Origin: Glycomyces tenuis DSM 44171
GTDB lineage: Bacteria > Actinomycetota > Actinomycetes > Mycobacteriales > Micromonosporaceae
DNA: 64,000 nt
Reading direction: 5' to 3'
Assembly: GCF_000427885.1 (NCBI RefSeq)
Contig: NZ_ATYW01000022.1
Location: 1-64,000 of the forward strand
A program made the translations under genes and the position numbers. The notes below the pieces were generated by a model. That model saw only the letters and a list, made by a program, of their open reading frames with translations, made no database searches and was not told the origin of the DNA. Within the stretch, counting starts at the first letter, position 1; each line of letters starts with the position of its first letter. Of this stretch, positions 45,438 to 53,334 are shown piece by piece.

Positions 45438-45527
45438 CACTTCAGCCCCGCGTGAACGGGGAGCACTCGCCGGGTCAGGCCGCGGCATACTGCGCCGACC
45501 GGCTCGCCCCGCCTGCGTGGGGAACAT
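45438..45527. repeat. Pair of type I-E-like CRISPR repeats (orphan or degenerate)
   Basis: Two 29-bp units at 45438-45466 and 45499-45527 share the core GCCCCGC-x-TG-x3-GGGGA-x-CA (17 of 29 positions overall, 16 of 22 in the core). They are separated by exactly 32 bp, giving the 61-bp period of type I-E arrays. Unit 1 ends CGGGGAGCAC, very like actinobacterial I-E repeats; unit 2 ends GTGGGGAACAT, like the other common I-E variant. Each can form the small repeat hairpin. No cas gene or third clear repeat is present, so this may be a remnant or a chance resemblance. Confidence 0.4.
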
Positions 45528-45607
45528 TCACCCTGAACAACGAACGAGACTCGCTCCAGTCGTGCCCCGAGCGAGTGATGCGCGTCTCTCGGATTCAGTC
45601 TTGCGGT

Positions 45608-45632
45608 TGACGTAGCGTCAGCTTCTAGCGTC
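45608..45632 (+). promoter_or_regulatory. Promoter/operator region of the MerR gene
   Basis: TGACG (45608-45612) and CGTCA (45616-45620) form a dyad around TAG within a TTGACG -35-like box, and TAGCGTC is repeated directly at 45613 and 45626. Such a dyad immediately upstream of a merR gene is typical of self-activated MerR promoters. The gene starts 29 bp later. Confidence 0.55.
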
Positions 45633-45660
45633 GAAGGCACATCGACGAGAGAGGAAGCCG

Positions 45661-46422
45661 ATGCGGACCTGGACGACCGCCGAGGTGTCGAAGATGGCCG
45701 GCATATCGCCGCGAACGCTGCGGCACTACGACGCGATCGGGTTGCTCGAACCCGCTGCCACCGGGCACGGGGGCATGCGCCACTACGGCCACCGCGAGCT
45801 GCTCAGGCTCCAGCAGATCCTGCTGCTGCGGCGCCTCGGCCTGGCGCTGGAGACCATCGGCGACATCCTCGACGGCGGCCTGGACACCGTCGCGGCCCTG
45901 CGCCGCCACGCCGAGCAGCTCGAGGGCGAACGCGAACGCCTCGACCGCCTGGCCGCCACCGTCGACGACACCATCCGACAACTCGAAGGAGGCCAGCCGA
46001 TGGCACCCGAAACCTGGTTCGAAGGGCTCGACGCCGGGCGCCAGTCCGAATACGAGGCCGAAGCGCGGCGCCGCTGGGGCGACGCCGTCGTCGACGCGGG
46101 CGAGCGGGCCGTCAAGCAGATGAGCCCGGCCGAACGCGCCCGGATCCCCGCTCGCTTCGAGGAGATCCACCAGCGCCTCGCCGCCCGCATGGAGGCGGGC
46201 GACGGCTCCGGCGACGACGCCGTCCAGGCCATCGTCGCCGACCACTACCGGTTCATGGAGCGGCTGTGGGGCACCGCCCCCACCGCCGAGGCGTACAAGG
46301 GACTCGGCTCGCTCTACACCGACGACCCCGCCTTCACCGCCACGTACGACGCGGTCGCCCACGGCCTGGCCGCCTACCTGCGGGACGCCATGCACGCCTG
46401 GGCCGACCGGCACCTCGCCTGA
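45661..46422 (+). CDS. MerR family regulator with TipAS effector domain
   Basis: 253-aa regulator resembling TipAL. The MerR winged helix is at about 1-70 (WTTAEVSKMAGISPRTLRHYDAIGLLEPAATGHGGMRHYGHRELLRLQQILLLRRLGLALETI), a linking coiled coil at about 80-115, and a C-terminal TipAS-like all-helical domain (~125-253) with WFEGLDAGRQSEYEAEARRRWGD and DHYRFMERLWGTAPTAEAYKGLGSLYTDDPAFTATYD. TipAS domains bind thiopeptide antibiotics or other ligands and couple binding to promoter activation. No target gene lies next to it on the same strand, so autoregulation is the only visible target. Confidence 0.9.
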   Translation: MRTWTTAEVSKMAGISPRTLRHYDAIGLLEPAATGHGGMRHYGHRELLRLQQILLLRRLGLALETIGDILDGGLDTVAALRRHAEQLEGERERLDRLAATVDDTIRQLEGGQPMAPETWFEGLDAGRQSEYEAEARRRWGDAVVDAGERAVKQMSPAERARIPARFEEIHQRLAARMEAGDGSGDDAVQAIVADHYRFMERLWGTAPTAEAYKGLGSLYTDDPAFTATYDAVAHGLAAYLRDAMHAWADRHLA

Positions 46423-46434
46423 CGGCACGGACAC

Positions 46435-46472
46435 GGCCGGGCCGCCGCGCTTCACCGCGCGGCGGCCCGGCC
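46435..46472. terminator. Bidirectional terminator between convergent genes
   Basis: GGCCGGGCCGCCGCGC (46435-46450) pairs perfectly over 16 bp with GCGCGGCGGCCCGGCC (46457-46472) around TTCACC. It lies in the 61-bp space between the end of the MerR gene and the end of the convergent TPR gene, so it can stop transcription from both sides. Confidence 0.85.
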
Positions 46473-46483
46473 GCCGTCGCCTG

Positions 46484-47668
46484 TCACCGGCCCGGGTGGT
46501 GCAGTTCGATGAACTTCGCCGCCGAGGCGACCAGGGCCCCTTCGGCGGCGTGGCGGGACCGCAGCCGCTCCACCAGATCGGCCAGGACACCGGCCAGGTC
46601 CGCCGCCAGATCCCGCTGCCTGCGGACCGCGTCGGTCAAGGCCAACAGCATCGCCAGCCACACCGGGCCGTGATCGCGGAAGTTCAACCTGAGGTTCCGC
46701 TCGCCTTCCCGGTCGGCCGCGGCCAGCAGATAGTGGATCTCGGTCGCCATCCGCCACGCCAGGGCCGGATGGGACACCCGCAGCGCCTCGACCGCGCCGC
46801 CCACGGCGTGCAGCGCCACCGGCGCCAGGCCCGGGTCGCACCGCGCCGAGATCGCCGGCGGCGCATCGTGCGCGACCGGGTCGGGGCACAGGCGGTCGAT
46901 CAGGTTCGCGTCGGCGAACACGCCGAGCCGCCCGGCGGCGACCAGTGCCGCCCGCAGCGTCAGCGGCGGCGCGGCCGAGCGGTGCGGCGCGGCGGGGTCG
47001 GCGCCGGGGAAGTGCTCGGCCAGCAGCCGGGCGGCCGAGCGGGCGTAGGCGTCCCGGCCGGCGGCGGCGTGCAGCTCGACCGCCAGACCGAGCACGTCGC
47101 GCAGGTAGTCGCGCCGGGCCGCCTCGTCGCCCTGGCCGGGGATGGCCAGGATCATGCGGGCGGCCTGGTCGGCGGCGCCGACGGCGAGATCGGGGTCGGC
47201 GGCGTGGTGCAGGATCCGGGCGTTGCGGGCCAGCGCCGCGGCCAGGGCCCAGAACGTCGGCCCCGACGGGTCGACCGCGTCCCGGCGGTCGTAGGAGCGG
47301 ACGGCACTGTCGGCGGCCGTGGCGGCGGTCAACAGGTGCCCGGCCCGCAGGTGGGCCTCGGCCAGGTCGAGTTCGACCTCGGCGAGCTCAGTGCGGGGCC
47401 GGTCGAGTTCCCGCAGGTGACGCAGGCGCTCGGTCAGGGCCACGGCGGCGCGGCCGGGCTGTTTCAAGGCGTTCTCGGAGGCGGCGACCTGGGCGAGGAG
47501 CTCGGCCAGTTCGGTGCGGGCCGACTCGTCGTCGGACCGGGTGCGCAGATGGTCGCGGTATTCGGCGGCCGCGCGGTGGTAGCCGGTCAGCGCGGTCTGG
47601 TGATTGCCGGCCGAGGCCAGCCGCGCCGCGTCCCGGTGCGTCTTGCGGGCGTGACGCTTGTTGGGCAT
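46484..47668 (-). CDS. Hypothetical TPR-like helical protein
   Basis: 394-aa protein made almost entirely of helices with tetratricopeptide-like spacing. It begins with a basic tail (MPNKRHARKTHRDAARLASAGNHQTALTGYHRAAAEYRDHL), then degenerate repeats such as LAEVELDLAEAHLRAGHLLTAATAADSAVRSYDRR (about 95-130) and further pairs to the C-terminus. TPR proteins act as scaffolds. There is no catalytic motif, signal peptide or membrane segment. It stands alone on the minus strand between a terminator and the siderophore operon. A purine-rich ribosome binding site lies just upstream of the ATG. Confidence 0.65.
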   Translation of the reverse strand: MPNKRHARKTHRDAARLASAGNHQTALTGYHRAAAEYRDHLRTRSDDESARTELAELLAQVAASENALKQPGRAAVALTERLRHLRELDRPRTELAEVELDLAEAHLRAGHLLTAATAADSAVRSYDRRDAVDPSGPTFWALAAALARNARILHHAADPDLAVGAADQAARMILAIPGQGDEAARRDYLRDVLGLAVELHAAAGRDAYARSAARLLAEHFPGADPAAPHRSAAPPLTLRAALVAAGRLGVFADANLIDRLCPDPVAHDAPPAISARCDPGLAPVALHAVGGAVEALRVSHPALAWRMATEIHYLLAAADREGERNLRLNFRDHGPVWLAMLLALTDAVRRQRDLAADLAGVLADLVERLRSRHAAEGALVASAAKFIELHHPGR

Positions 47669-47827
47669 GACTACTCCTCGAAGGAGAGGGATCGCAGAGG
47701 TCTTAGATTGTCATGTGGCGCGTGGTGCGCGTCACTTGGGCGGCCGCGGTGGGCTGGTCGCGGCGCTCCGGCGTTGCCGGGTACCTCATCGTAGTCGGAT
47801 GCTCTCGCCGCTCGGCGGCGGGCGATT

Positions 47828-48961
47828 TCAGACCCGGTCGATGACGATCTGCAAGGGCCGCTGGTGATCGAGGAACCGGTCGTGGGAGATCTCCCAGCCG
47901 TAGGCGCCGGCGTCGGCGAACAGGAGCCGGTCCCCGGCCGCGAGCGAGGCGACGCGCTGCCCGGCGTTGAGGACGTCGCGGGGCGTGCACAGCTCCCCGC
48001 ACACGCGCACCTCGACGTCGTCGAGCCGCGGGCGCGGCCACGGGTGGGCCCAGTGGTCGACCGGGACGACGGTGAACGGATGCGAGTAGCCCCACGCCGC
48101 CGGGAGCCGGAAATGGTGGGTGCCGCCGCGCACGACCGCGAACGCCCGGCCGGCGACGGTCTTGACGTCGACGACTTCGGCCAGATACCAGCCGGCCGGG
48201 GCCGCGAGGTACCGGCCGGGCTCGAAGACGAGCTCGACGCCGCCGGCGTCGAGGCCCTCGAGGCCGGCCGCGAGGGCGGCCAGGTCGATCGTCTCGCCCC
48301 TGGGGTCGGCGCCGAGCCCGCCGCCGACGTTCACATAGCGCAGGTCGATGCGCGCCTCGGCCGCGGCCCCGCGCGCCCAGGCGAGGGCGCCGGTGACGTG
48401 GGCGGCGTAGGCGGCCGCGTCCAGGCAGTTCGAGACGGCGTGGAGGTGGAAGCCGACCACGTCCAGGCCGAGGGCGGCCGCGCGGGCCGCGGCGGCGGGC
48501 ACCTCGGCCGCGTCGATGCCGAACGGGGTGGGCTCCCCGGCCATGCGGTGGCTGCCGGGCAGGGGCCGCCCGCGGTTGACGCGCAGCGCCACCGGCCCGC
48601 CGAAGCCGGCCTCGGCCAGGCCGTCGAGCTCGGCCAGGCGTTCGACGTGGACGCACAGGTCCGCTTCGGCCGCCGCGGCCCGGGCGAAGTCGCGGCCGGT
48701 CTTGGCCGGGCCCGAGAAGGCCAGGCGGGAGGCGCCGGCCTCCAGGGCCCGGCCGAGCTCGCCGGCCGAGGCGCATTCGATGCCGTCGGCGGCCTCGGTG
48801 GCGGCGGCCAGGATCGCCGGGTTCGCGCAGGCCTTCATGGCGTACAGGATCGTGTGCCCGGCGAGGGCCTCGCGGAGCGCGGCGAGGCGGGCGAGGAGGC
48901 GCTCGGGCGAGTAGATCCAGGCGCACGCCGGGGACGGCAGTCCCCGGGCGAGGTCGGTCAC
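47828..48961 (-). CDS. Fold-type III PLP decarboxylase (SbnH/AcsE-like)
   Basis: 377-aa alanine-racemase-fold decarboxylase of the ornithine/diaminopimelate family. Lys 43 in ILYAMKACANPAI is the PLP lysine. YVNVGGGLG and ELVFEPGRYLAA bind PLP phosphate, VCGELCTPRDVL contributes the catalytic Cys at the dimer interface, and FADAGAYGWEISHDRFLDH closes the domain. In NIS siderophore clusters (staphyloferrin B, achromobactin, vibrioferrin) such enzymes decarboxylate a diamino-acid intermediate. The GTG at 48961 overlaps the upstream synthetase stop by 4 bp (GTGA); an ATG at 48994 is possible. Last gene of the operon. Confidence 0.85.
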   Translation of the reverse strand: MTDLARGLPSPACAWIYSPERLLARLAALREALAGHTILYAMKACANPAILAAATEAADGIECASAGELGRALEAGASRLAFSGPAKTGRDFARAAAAEADLCVHVERLAELDGLAEAGFGGPVALRVNRGRPLPGSHRMAGEPTPFGIDAAEVPAAAARAAALGLDVVGFHLHAVSNCLDAAAYAAHVTGALAWARGAAAEARIDLRYVNVGGGLGADPRGETIDLAALAAGLEGLDAGGVELVFEPGRYLAAPAGWYLAEVVDVKTVAGRAFAVVRGGTHHFRLPAAWGYSHPFTVVPVDHWAHPWPRPRLDDVEVRVCGELCTPRDVLNAGQRVASLAAGDRLLFADAGAYGWEISHDRFLDHQRPLQIVIDRV

Positions 48962-50490
48962 GGCGCTCGCCGGTGCAGGGGGTTGTCGACCCATGCCTCG
49001 ACCTCCGTTCCGGGATGGAGCCGCATCGTCAGCAGCGCCTTGGTCGGCATCCGTTCGGCAAGGTAGCGGTCGCGGTCGCCCGGCGGCAGGTCGAGTCCGG
49101 CGACGAGGTCGGCCAGGTCGGCCCAGAAGCGGGCGGCGTCCAGGCCGCAGTCGCGCGCCAGGGCCTGGACGATCGCGGCCAGCTGGTTCTGGAACAGCGT
49201 ATAGGCCACTTTCGCGATCACCTCGCCGTGTCCGGCGGCGCGGACGGGGCTGTCCGGCGGCAGGTCGATGGCGAACGGCAGCGCGGGAGGGTGGAGGCGG
49301 ACGCCGCCGAGGTCGCGGGTGATCAGCCGGACCGGTTCGGGCCCGGCGAAGGCGATCAGGCTGTTCTGGAGGTGGGCCTCCAGGCCGATCCCGGCCTCCG
49401 AGGCCAGGCGCAGCACCGGCGGGACCACCAGGGACGCGTAGGAGCGGATCCACGCTTCGGCGCCGCCGGCCCAGTGGGCGTACTCGGCGGCGAGGGAGGC
49501 GCCGGTGACCGGGGAGGCCGTGCACAGTGCCGAGGCGGGCACCACGACGGTGCCGGGCGGGGCGGCCTCGGCCAGGGGGGCGCGGGCGATCGCCGTCAGG
49601 TCGCGCGAGCCCGGCAGCCAGGCGCCGGCCTGGTCGGCCGCGATCGCGTGGCGCTCGTCGGCCCCGACCAGGCGGGCGAGGGCGCCGGTCAGGGCGGGCG
49701 CGAGGCGCGCGGTCGCGGGGGAGATGTCGCGTCTGGTGGAGGTGATGTGGATGCCGAGGGCGAGTTTGAGGTGGCCGGGGCGCCCGGCGCCGCAGACGGT
49801 GCGGACCGCGGCGGTCGGCCAGGCCAGGACGGTCTGGTCGAGCAGGCGCAGGCGGCCGGTCGCGAACAGGTCCCGGTGGGCCGGGAGGATCCGGTGCTCG
49901 AGCTGCCAGGGGTGGACCGGCACGACGGGGTCGGGCAGGTCGAGGCCGGCCAGCATGGCGTGGTCGCGGAAGTCGCCGCCGGAGCGGGCCAGGAGCCCGG
50001 TCGGGTCGGCCAGGAGCCGGACGGGGACCGGGCGGGGCGTCTCGACGTCGAAGCGGGCGAAGTCGGACGGGCCCCAGCCCAGGCGGGTGCGGGCGCACGG
50101 GTGGAGCTGGTGGCCGTCGGTGGCGAGGGTCTCCAGCAGTCGGGCGGTGCCGTCGGCGTCTTTGGCGCAGCCGGCCAGCAGGGCCGCCAGTGAGGAGGCG
50201 CCGGCGCGGTCGGCCAGGGCGGCGAGGTGGCGGCGGCGCTCGGCGCCGCGGGCGGCGGCGATGGCGTGGCCGGTCTCGGCGGAGGCGAGTTCGGCGGCCA
50301 GGTGGGCCGGGGCGGGTGAGCCGAGGATCGCCTCGAGGGCCTCCAGCGGGGTGAGCTCGGGGGCGCTGGTGACGGTGAGCTGGTTGAACGGGCCCTCGTG
50401 GGCGGTGAACGGGATCGGCCGGGGGCGTTCGCGCAGGCCGTTGAGGTTCTCGCGCCAGGCGGCGGCCAGGATCTTCGAGGTGAGGTTCAC
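48958..50490 (-). CDS. NIS siderophore synthetase, IucA/IucC family (second)
   Basis: 510-aa ATP-dependent synthetase joining a carboxylic acid such as citrate to an amine or alcohol. Family signatures are DGHQLHPCARTRLGWGPSDFARF (about 125-147), VVPVHPWQLEH (about 189-199), LKLALGIHITSTRRDI, LEAHLQNSLIAFAGPEPVRLITRDLGGVR, and the C-terminal FhuF-like region. The N-terminus is shorter than in IucA-type enzymes (~580 aa). The GTG start overlaps the preceding synthetase stop by 4 bp. Middle gene of a three-gene operon; no iron-regulated promoter box was recognised. Confidence 0.88.
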   Translation of the reverse strand: MNLTSKILAAAWRENLNGLRERPRPIPFTAHEGPFNQLTVTSAPELTPLEALEAILGSPAPAHLAAELASAETGHAIAAARGAERRRHLAALADRAGASSLAALLAGCAKDADGTARLLETLATDGHQLHPCARTRLGWGPSDFARFDVETPRPVPVRLLADPTGLLARSGGDFRDHAMLAGLDLPDPVVPVHPWQLEHRILPAHRDLFATGRLRLLDQTVLAWPTAAVRTVCGAGRPGHLKLALGIHITSTRRDISPATARLAPALTGALARLVGADERHAIAADQAGAWLPGSRDLTAIARAPLAEAAPPGTVVVPASALCTASPVTGASLAAEYAHWAGGAEAWIRSYASLVVPPVLRLASEAGIGLEAHLQNSLIAFAGPEPVRLITRDLGGVRLHPPALPFAIDLPPDSPVRAAGHGEVIAKVAYTLFQNQLAAIVQALARDCGLDAARFWADLADLVAGLDLPPGDRDRYLAERMPTKALLTMRLHPGTEVEAWVDNPLHRRAP

Positions 50491-51848
50491 GCGTCCGCCA
50501 GCGGGTTGTCGACTCCGGCCCACAGGTCGGCGAGCGGGTCGTCGGCCAGTCGCATCGCGGTGGTGGCCTTGATCGGCCAGGTCGGGGCGAACAGCGCCGA
50601 TGTCAGCGCGGGCGAGGCGGCCGCGGCCGCCCGGGCGGGCCCGGCCAGGGTCTTCCACCACCGGCCGGGGGCGGTGCCGCTCCAGGCGGCGATGGCGTCG
50701 ACGAGGGCGCCCAGGGTCGTCGGGAACAGGGCGGCCAGGAGTTTGCGGACGCGTTCGTCCTCGTCGTCGCACCTCAAGGCGCCGCGCAGGGACGGCCAGC
50801 CCGCGGAGGGGACGCGGATGCCGCCCAGGTCGCGGTAGACCAGGCCGGTCGCCCTGCCGACCGCGTCGAAGGCGACGAGGGTGTTCTGGCCGTGGGCTTC
50901 GAGGGCGGCGCCGGTCGCGGCGAACAGCCGCAGCGGTGCCGCGGCGGCCTCGGCGAGGGCGCTCCACCACCGGTCGAGCTCGGCTCCGGCGATGGCGGCG
51001 CCGATGGGGCGGCCGGTGGCCGGGCAGGGCTCGGCCAGGGCCGCGAGGGGGACGACGCGCGGTCCGGCGAGGGTGTGGGGGGCGGGGCGGATGATCGCGG
51101 CCAGGTCGGGCCGGGGCCCGTCCGGTCCGCGGGCGGCCGCGGCGCGCTCGGGCAGGATCGTGATGCCCGAGCGGCGGGCGGGCGCGGCGAGCCGCGCCGA
51201 CACGATCGGTCCGTTGTGGATGGCAGCGGGGGTGACGTGGCGGACCGCCGAGGTCAGTTGGAGGTCGACGGCGCATTTGACGTGCCATCGGCCGGTCGAG
51301 ACGGTGCGCAGGCTCATCAGCGGCGCGGCCCCCTCCCAGGCCCGCTCGGGCGCGGCCAGGCCGTGGCGGGCGGCCTGCCAGGGGTGGACCGGCAGCAGCG
51401 GCCCCTCTCGGCCCCGGGCCGGCCAGTCGGGGTCGGCGGCGAGGCCTGGGAGGCGGTGGAGGCCGAGGGCGATCCGGGGCCGGTGCTCGGGGGCCCACGC
51501 CCGGATCTCGGCCTCGGTCAAAGCGCCGCGGGAGCGGGCGAGGGGGTGGGTGGGGTGGCCGAGGACGACGGCCTGCTCGAACCAGACCGTCGGGTCGGCG
51601 TGGGCGGCGGCGGCGCCGACCCACACCTCGGCCGGGTGGGGCCTGGCGGCGTCGAGGGCGAGCGCGGTCCCGGCCACGGCCTGGGCGATCTCGGCGCGGA
51701 AGCGGGCCGCGTGGGGTGATGCGGCGCTGATCGCCTCGGCGGCCTCGGCGGCCGTGGCGCAGGCGGCGGGGCCGGGGAGCGCCTCACGCGCGGCGGCCTG
51801 GCGCAGACGGTCGGCCACCAGGGTGTCGGCGCGGCGGATGGCGTTCAT
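50487..51848 (-). CDS. NIS siderophore synthetase, IucA/IucC family (first)
   Basis: 453-aa member of the same family as the next gene, with GHPTHPLARSRGAL (about 97-110), LLPVHPWQAAR (about 151-161), WHVKCAVDLQLTSAVRHVTP and ALEAHGQNTLVAFDAVGRATGLVYRDLGGIRV as nucleotide and substrate motifs. In the first motif the usual Lys (HP-x-x-K-x-R) is Arg here. It is about 120 residues shorter than typical synthetases, mostly at the N-terminus. It is first in the operon. The only gap before it (48 bp) has TACAGT close to the ATG, suggesting a nearly leaderless transcript. Two synthetases of this kind usually act in sequence. Confidence 0.86.
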   Translation of the reverse strand: MNAIRRADTLVADRLRQAAAREALPGPAACATAAEAAEAISAASPHAARFRAEIAQAVAGTALALDAARPHPAEVWVGAAAAHADPTVWFEQAVVLGHPTHPLARSRGALTEAEIRAWAPEHRPRIALGLHRLPGLAADPDWPARGREGPLLPVHPWQAARHGLAAPERAWEGAAPLMSLRTVSTGRWHVKCAVDLQLTSAVRHVTPAAIHNGPIVSARLAAPARRSGITILPERAAAARGPDGPRPDLAAIIRPAPHTLAGPRVVPLAALAEPCPATGRPIGAAIAGAELDRWWSALAEAAAAPLRLFAATGAALEAHGQNTLVAFDAVGRATGLVYRDLGGIRVPSAGWPSLRGALRCDDEDERVRKLLAALFPTTLGALVDAIAAWSGTAPGRWWKTLAGPARAAAAASPALTSALFAPTWPIKATTAMRLADDPLADLWAGVDNPLADA

Positions 51849-51896
51849 CGCTTTGCACTGTACTCACTTCGGACCCAAGGCGACTCGTGCGTTCGG

Positions 51897-53174
51897 TCAC
51901 GCGCGCACGGCGGGGGCGCGCGAGGTCGAGCGCTGCGCGGGGACCGCGGCCAGGCGCAGCCGCAGGGACTGGAGCACCGGCAGGTCGTAGTGGCCGCCGC
52001 CGGCGGCCAGCCACAGGCCGATGTCGGCCGCCGCGGCGTCGACGGCGACGTCGTCGACGCCGCCGTCGAGGGTGGTCGGGCCCTCTTCGGGCAGGGTCGG
52101 CCACAGCACCCAGCCGTGGACGTGGGCCTCCGGCAGGTCGGTGGCGATGCGTTCGACGGCCTCGGCGAGATTGGCGGCGTCGGCGTCGCCGACTTCGCGG
52201 CCGACCGGGGCGCACAGCAGCGCGAGGCGGTCGCCGCACACGATGGCATGCGGGACGCGGACGTCGTCGGTGGCAGGCAGGGAGACGAACAGCCGCGCCG
52301 CGGGCAGGTTCGTCAAGACCTCGCGCAGCAGCCGCCCGGTGGGGCGGTCGGCCCGGGGGCGGGTGCCGGCCGGGCCGAAGGCGTTGAACTCCCTCAGGGC
52401 CGCGCCGACCGAGCGGCGCAGCGCCCCGGCCCAGCGGACGCGGCGGACGGGCCAGATCAGGGCCGCCCCCGACAGGGCGTACAGGGCCAGCCACCAGCCC
52501 AGCCAGGAGCCGGGCCCGGCCGTCCAGACCGCGGCGGCGCCGAACAGGACGGCCAGGGCGAGGCGGCCTTTGGGGATCGGCGGGGCGGTCTGCTCGTTGG
52601 AGCGGCGGGTGCGGGCGACCTGGCCGAGGACGGCGATCGCTCCGGCGAGGGCGAGCGGGATCGCCAGGGCCCGGACCGGCAGCGGCGCGGCGGTGGCGAG
52701 TGCGGCGGCGACGAAGGCGAATCCCGCCCAGGCCCACAGGGCGAAGGCGGCCGCGCACACCCCCAATTCTGTCCACAGTGAAGGCTTGGAGGTGGCGCGG
52801 CGGCGTTGCAGCCGCGCGTGCCAGGGGACGGCGACGAGCGCGCCGGGCCCGGGCTCGGGGGGCGCCTCGGCCCGGCGGGCCGCGGCCTCGGGCTGGACGG
52901 TCCAGCCGCGGACCTTGCGGTGGGAGGGGCGCGCGGCGGCCCGCCCGTAGCGTTTGGCGGCGCGGCGACCGAACCGCAGCAGGTCGTACTCGCGGCGCAG
53001 CGACGCGTCCGAGAGGGTCTCCCAGGCCGCCTGGACCTGGTGGAAGGCGTCCTCGTCACCGCCGCGGTCGGGATGGGTCTCGCGCAGGCGCCGCCGGTAG
53101 GCGGCCTGGATCTCGCCACGCGGAGCCTTCGGGCTCACCCCGAGGATGCGGTAGTGGTCTGGTTCGTTCACCAC
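51897..53174 (-). CDS. J-domain membrane protein
   Basis: 425-aa protein. The J domain is at residues about 5-67, with the Hsp70-stimulating HPD at 34-36 (RETHPDRGGDEDAFHQVQAAWETLSDASLRREYD). A basic linker follows. Hydrophobic helices at about 135-165, 168-188 and 208-240 anchor it in the membrane. The C-terminal ~170 residues form a soluble alpha/beta domain of unknown type. It lacks the Gly/Phe and zinc-finger regions of DnaJ, so it is a specialised J protein recruiting Hsp70 to the membrane. It lies near the GrpE-like/dynamin cluster but separated from it by one gene. No Hsp70 gene is in the window. Confidence 0.85.
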   Translation of the reverse strand: MVNEPDHYRILGVSPKAPRGEIQAAYRRRLRETHPDRGGDEDAFHQVQAAWETLSDASLRREYDLLRFGRRAAKRYGRAAARPSHRKVRGWTVQPEAAARRAEAPPEPGPGALVAVPWHARLQRRRATSKPSLWTELGVCAAAFALWAWAGFAFVAAALATAAPLPVRALAIPLALAGAIAVLGQVARTRRSNEQTAPPIPKGRLALAVLFGAAAVWTAGPGSWLGWWLALYALSGAALIWPVRRVRWAGALRRSVGAALREFNAFGPAGTRPRADRPTGRLLREVLTNLPAARLFVSLPATDDVRVPHAIVCGDRLALLCAPVGREVGDADAANLAEAVERIATDLPEAHVHGWVLWPTLPEEGPTTLDGGVDDVAVDAAAADIGLWLAAGGGHYDLPVLQSLRLRLAAVPAQRSTSRAPAVRA

Positions 53175-53334
53175 ACGGCTCCCGGTCGGTCGTACGGGGA
53201 TGGGACGGCGCGCATATCGAGGGGGCCGGTCCCGTCCTGTGTGTCAGAACGGGCCGTATCCGCGCCGAGTTCGACGGTAATGGAGCCAATCTACCGCCGG
53301 TACGCCTTTTTTGGTGCCGCGAGGTCCGAGAAAT

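Noticed and set aside
45561-45590. Third CRISPR-like repeat after the pair
   Set aside because: GCCCCGAGCG at 45564 is 3 bp out of register with the 61-bp period and lacks the GGGGA half, so it was not counted.
51849-51896. Iron-dependent repressor box upstream of the siderophore operon
   Set aside because: No TTAGGTTAGGCTCACCTAA-like palindrome is recognisable in the 48-bp gap.
53300-53330. T-rich run near the end of the molybdoenzyme gene as a terminator
   Set aside because: The T-run is on the plus strand, the wrong orientation for the minus-strand gene, and no good stem flanks it.
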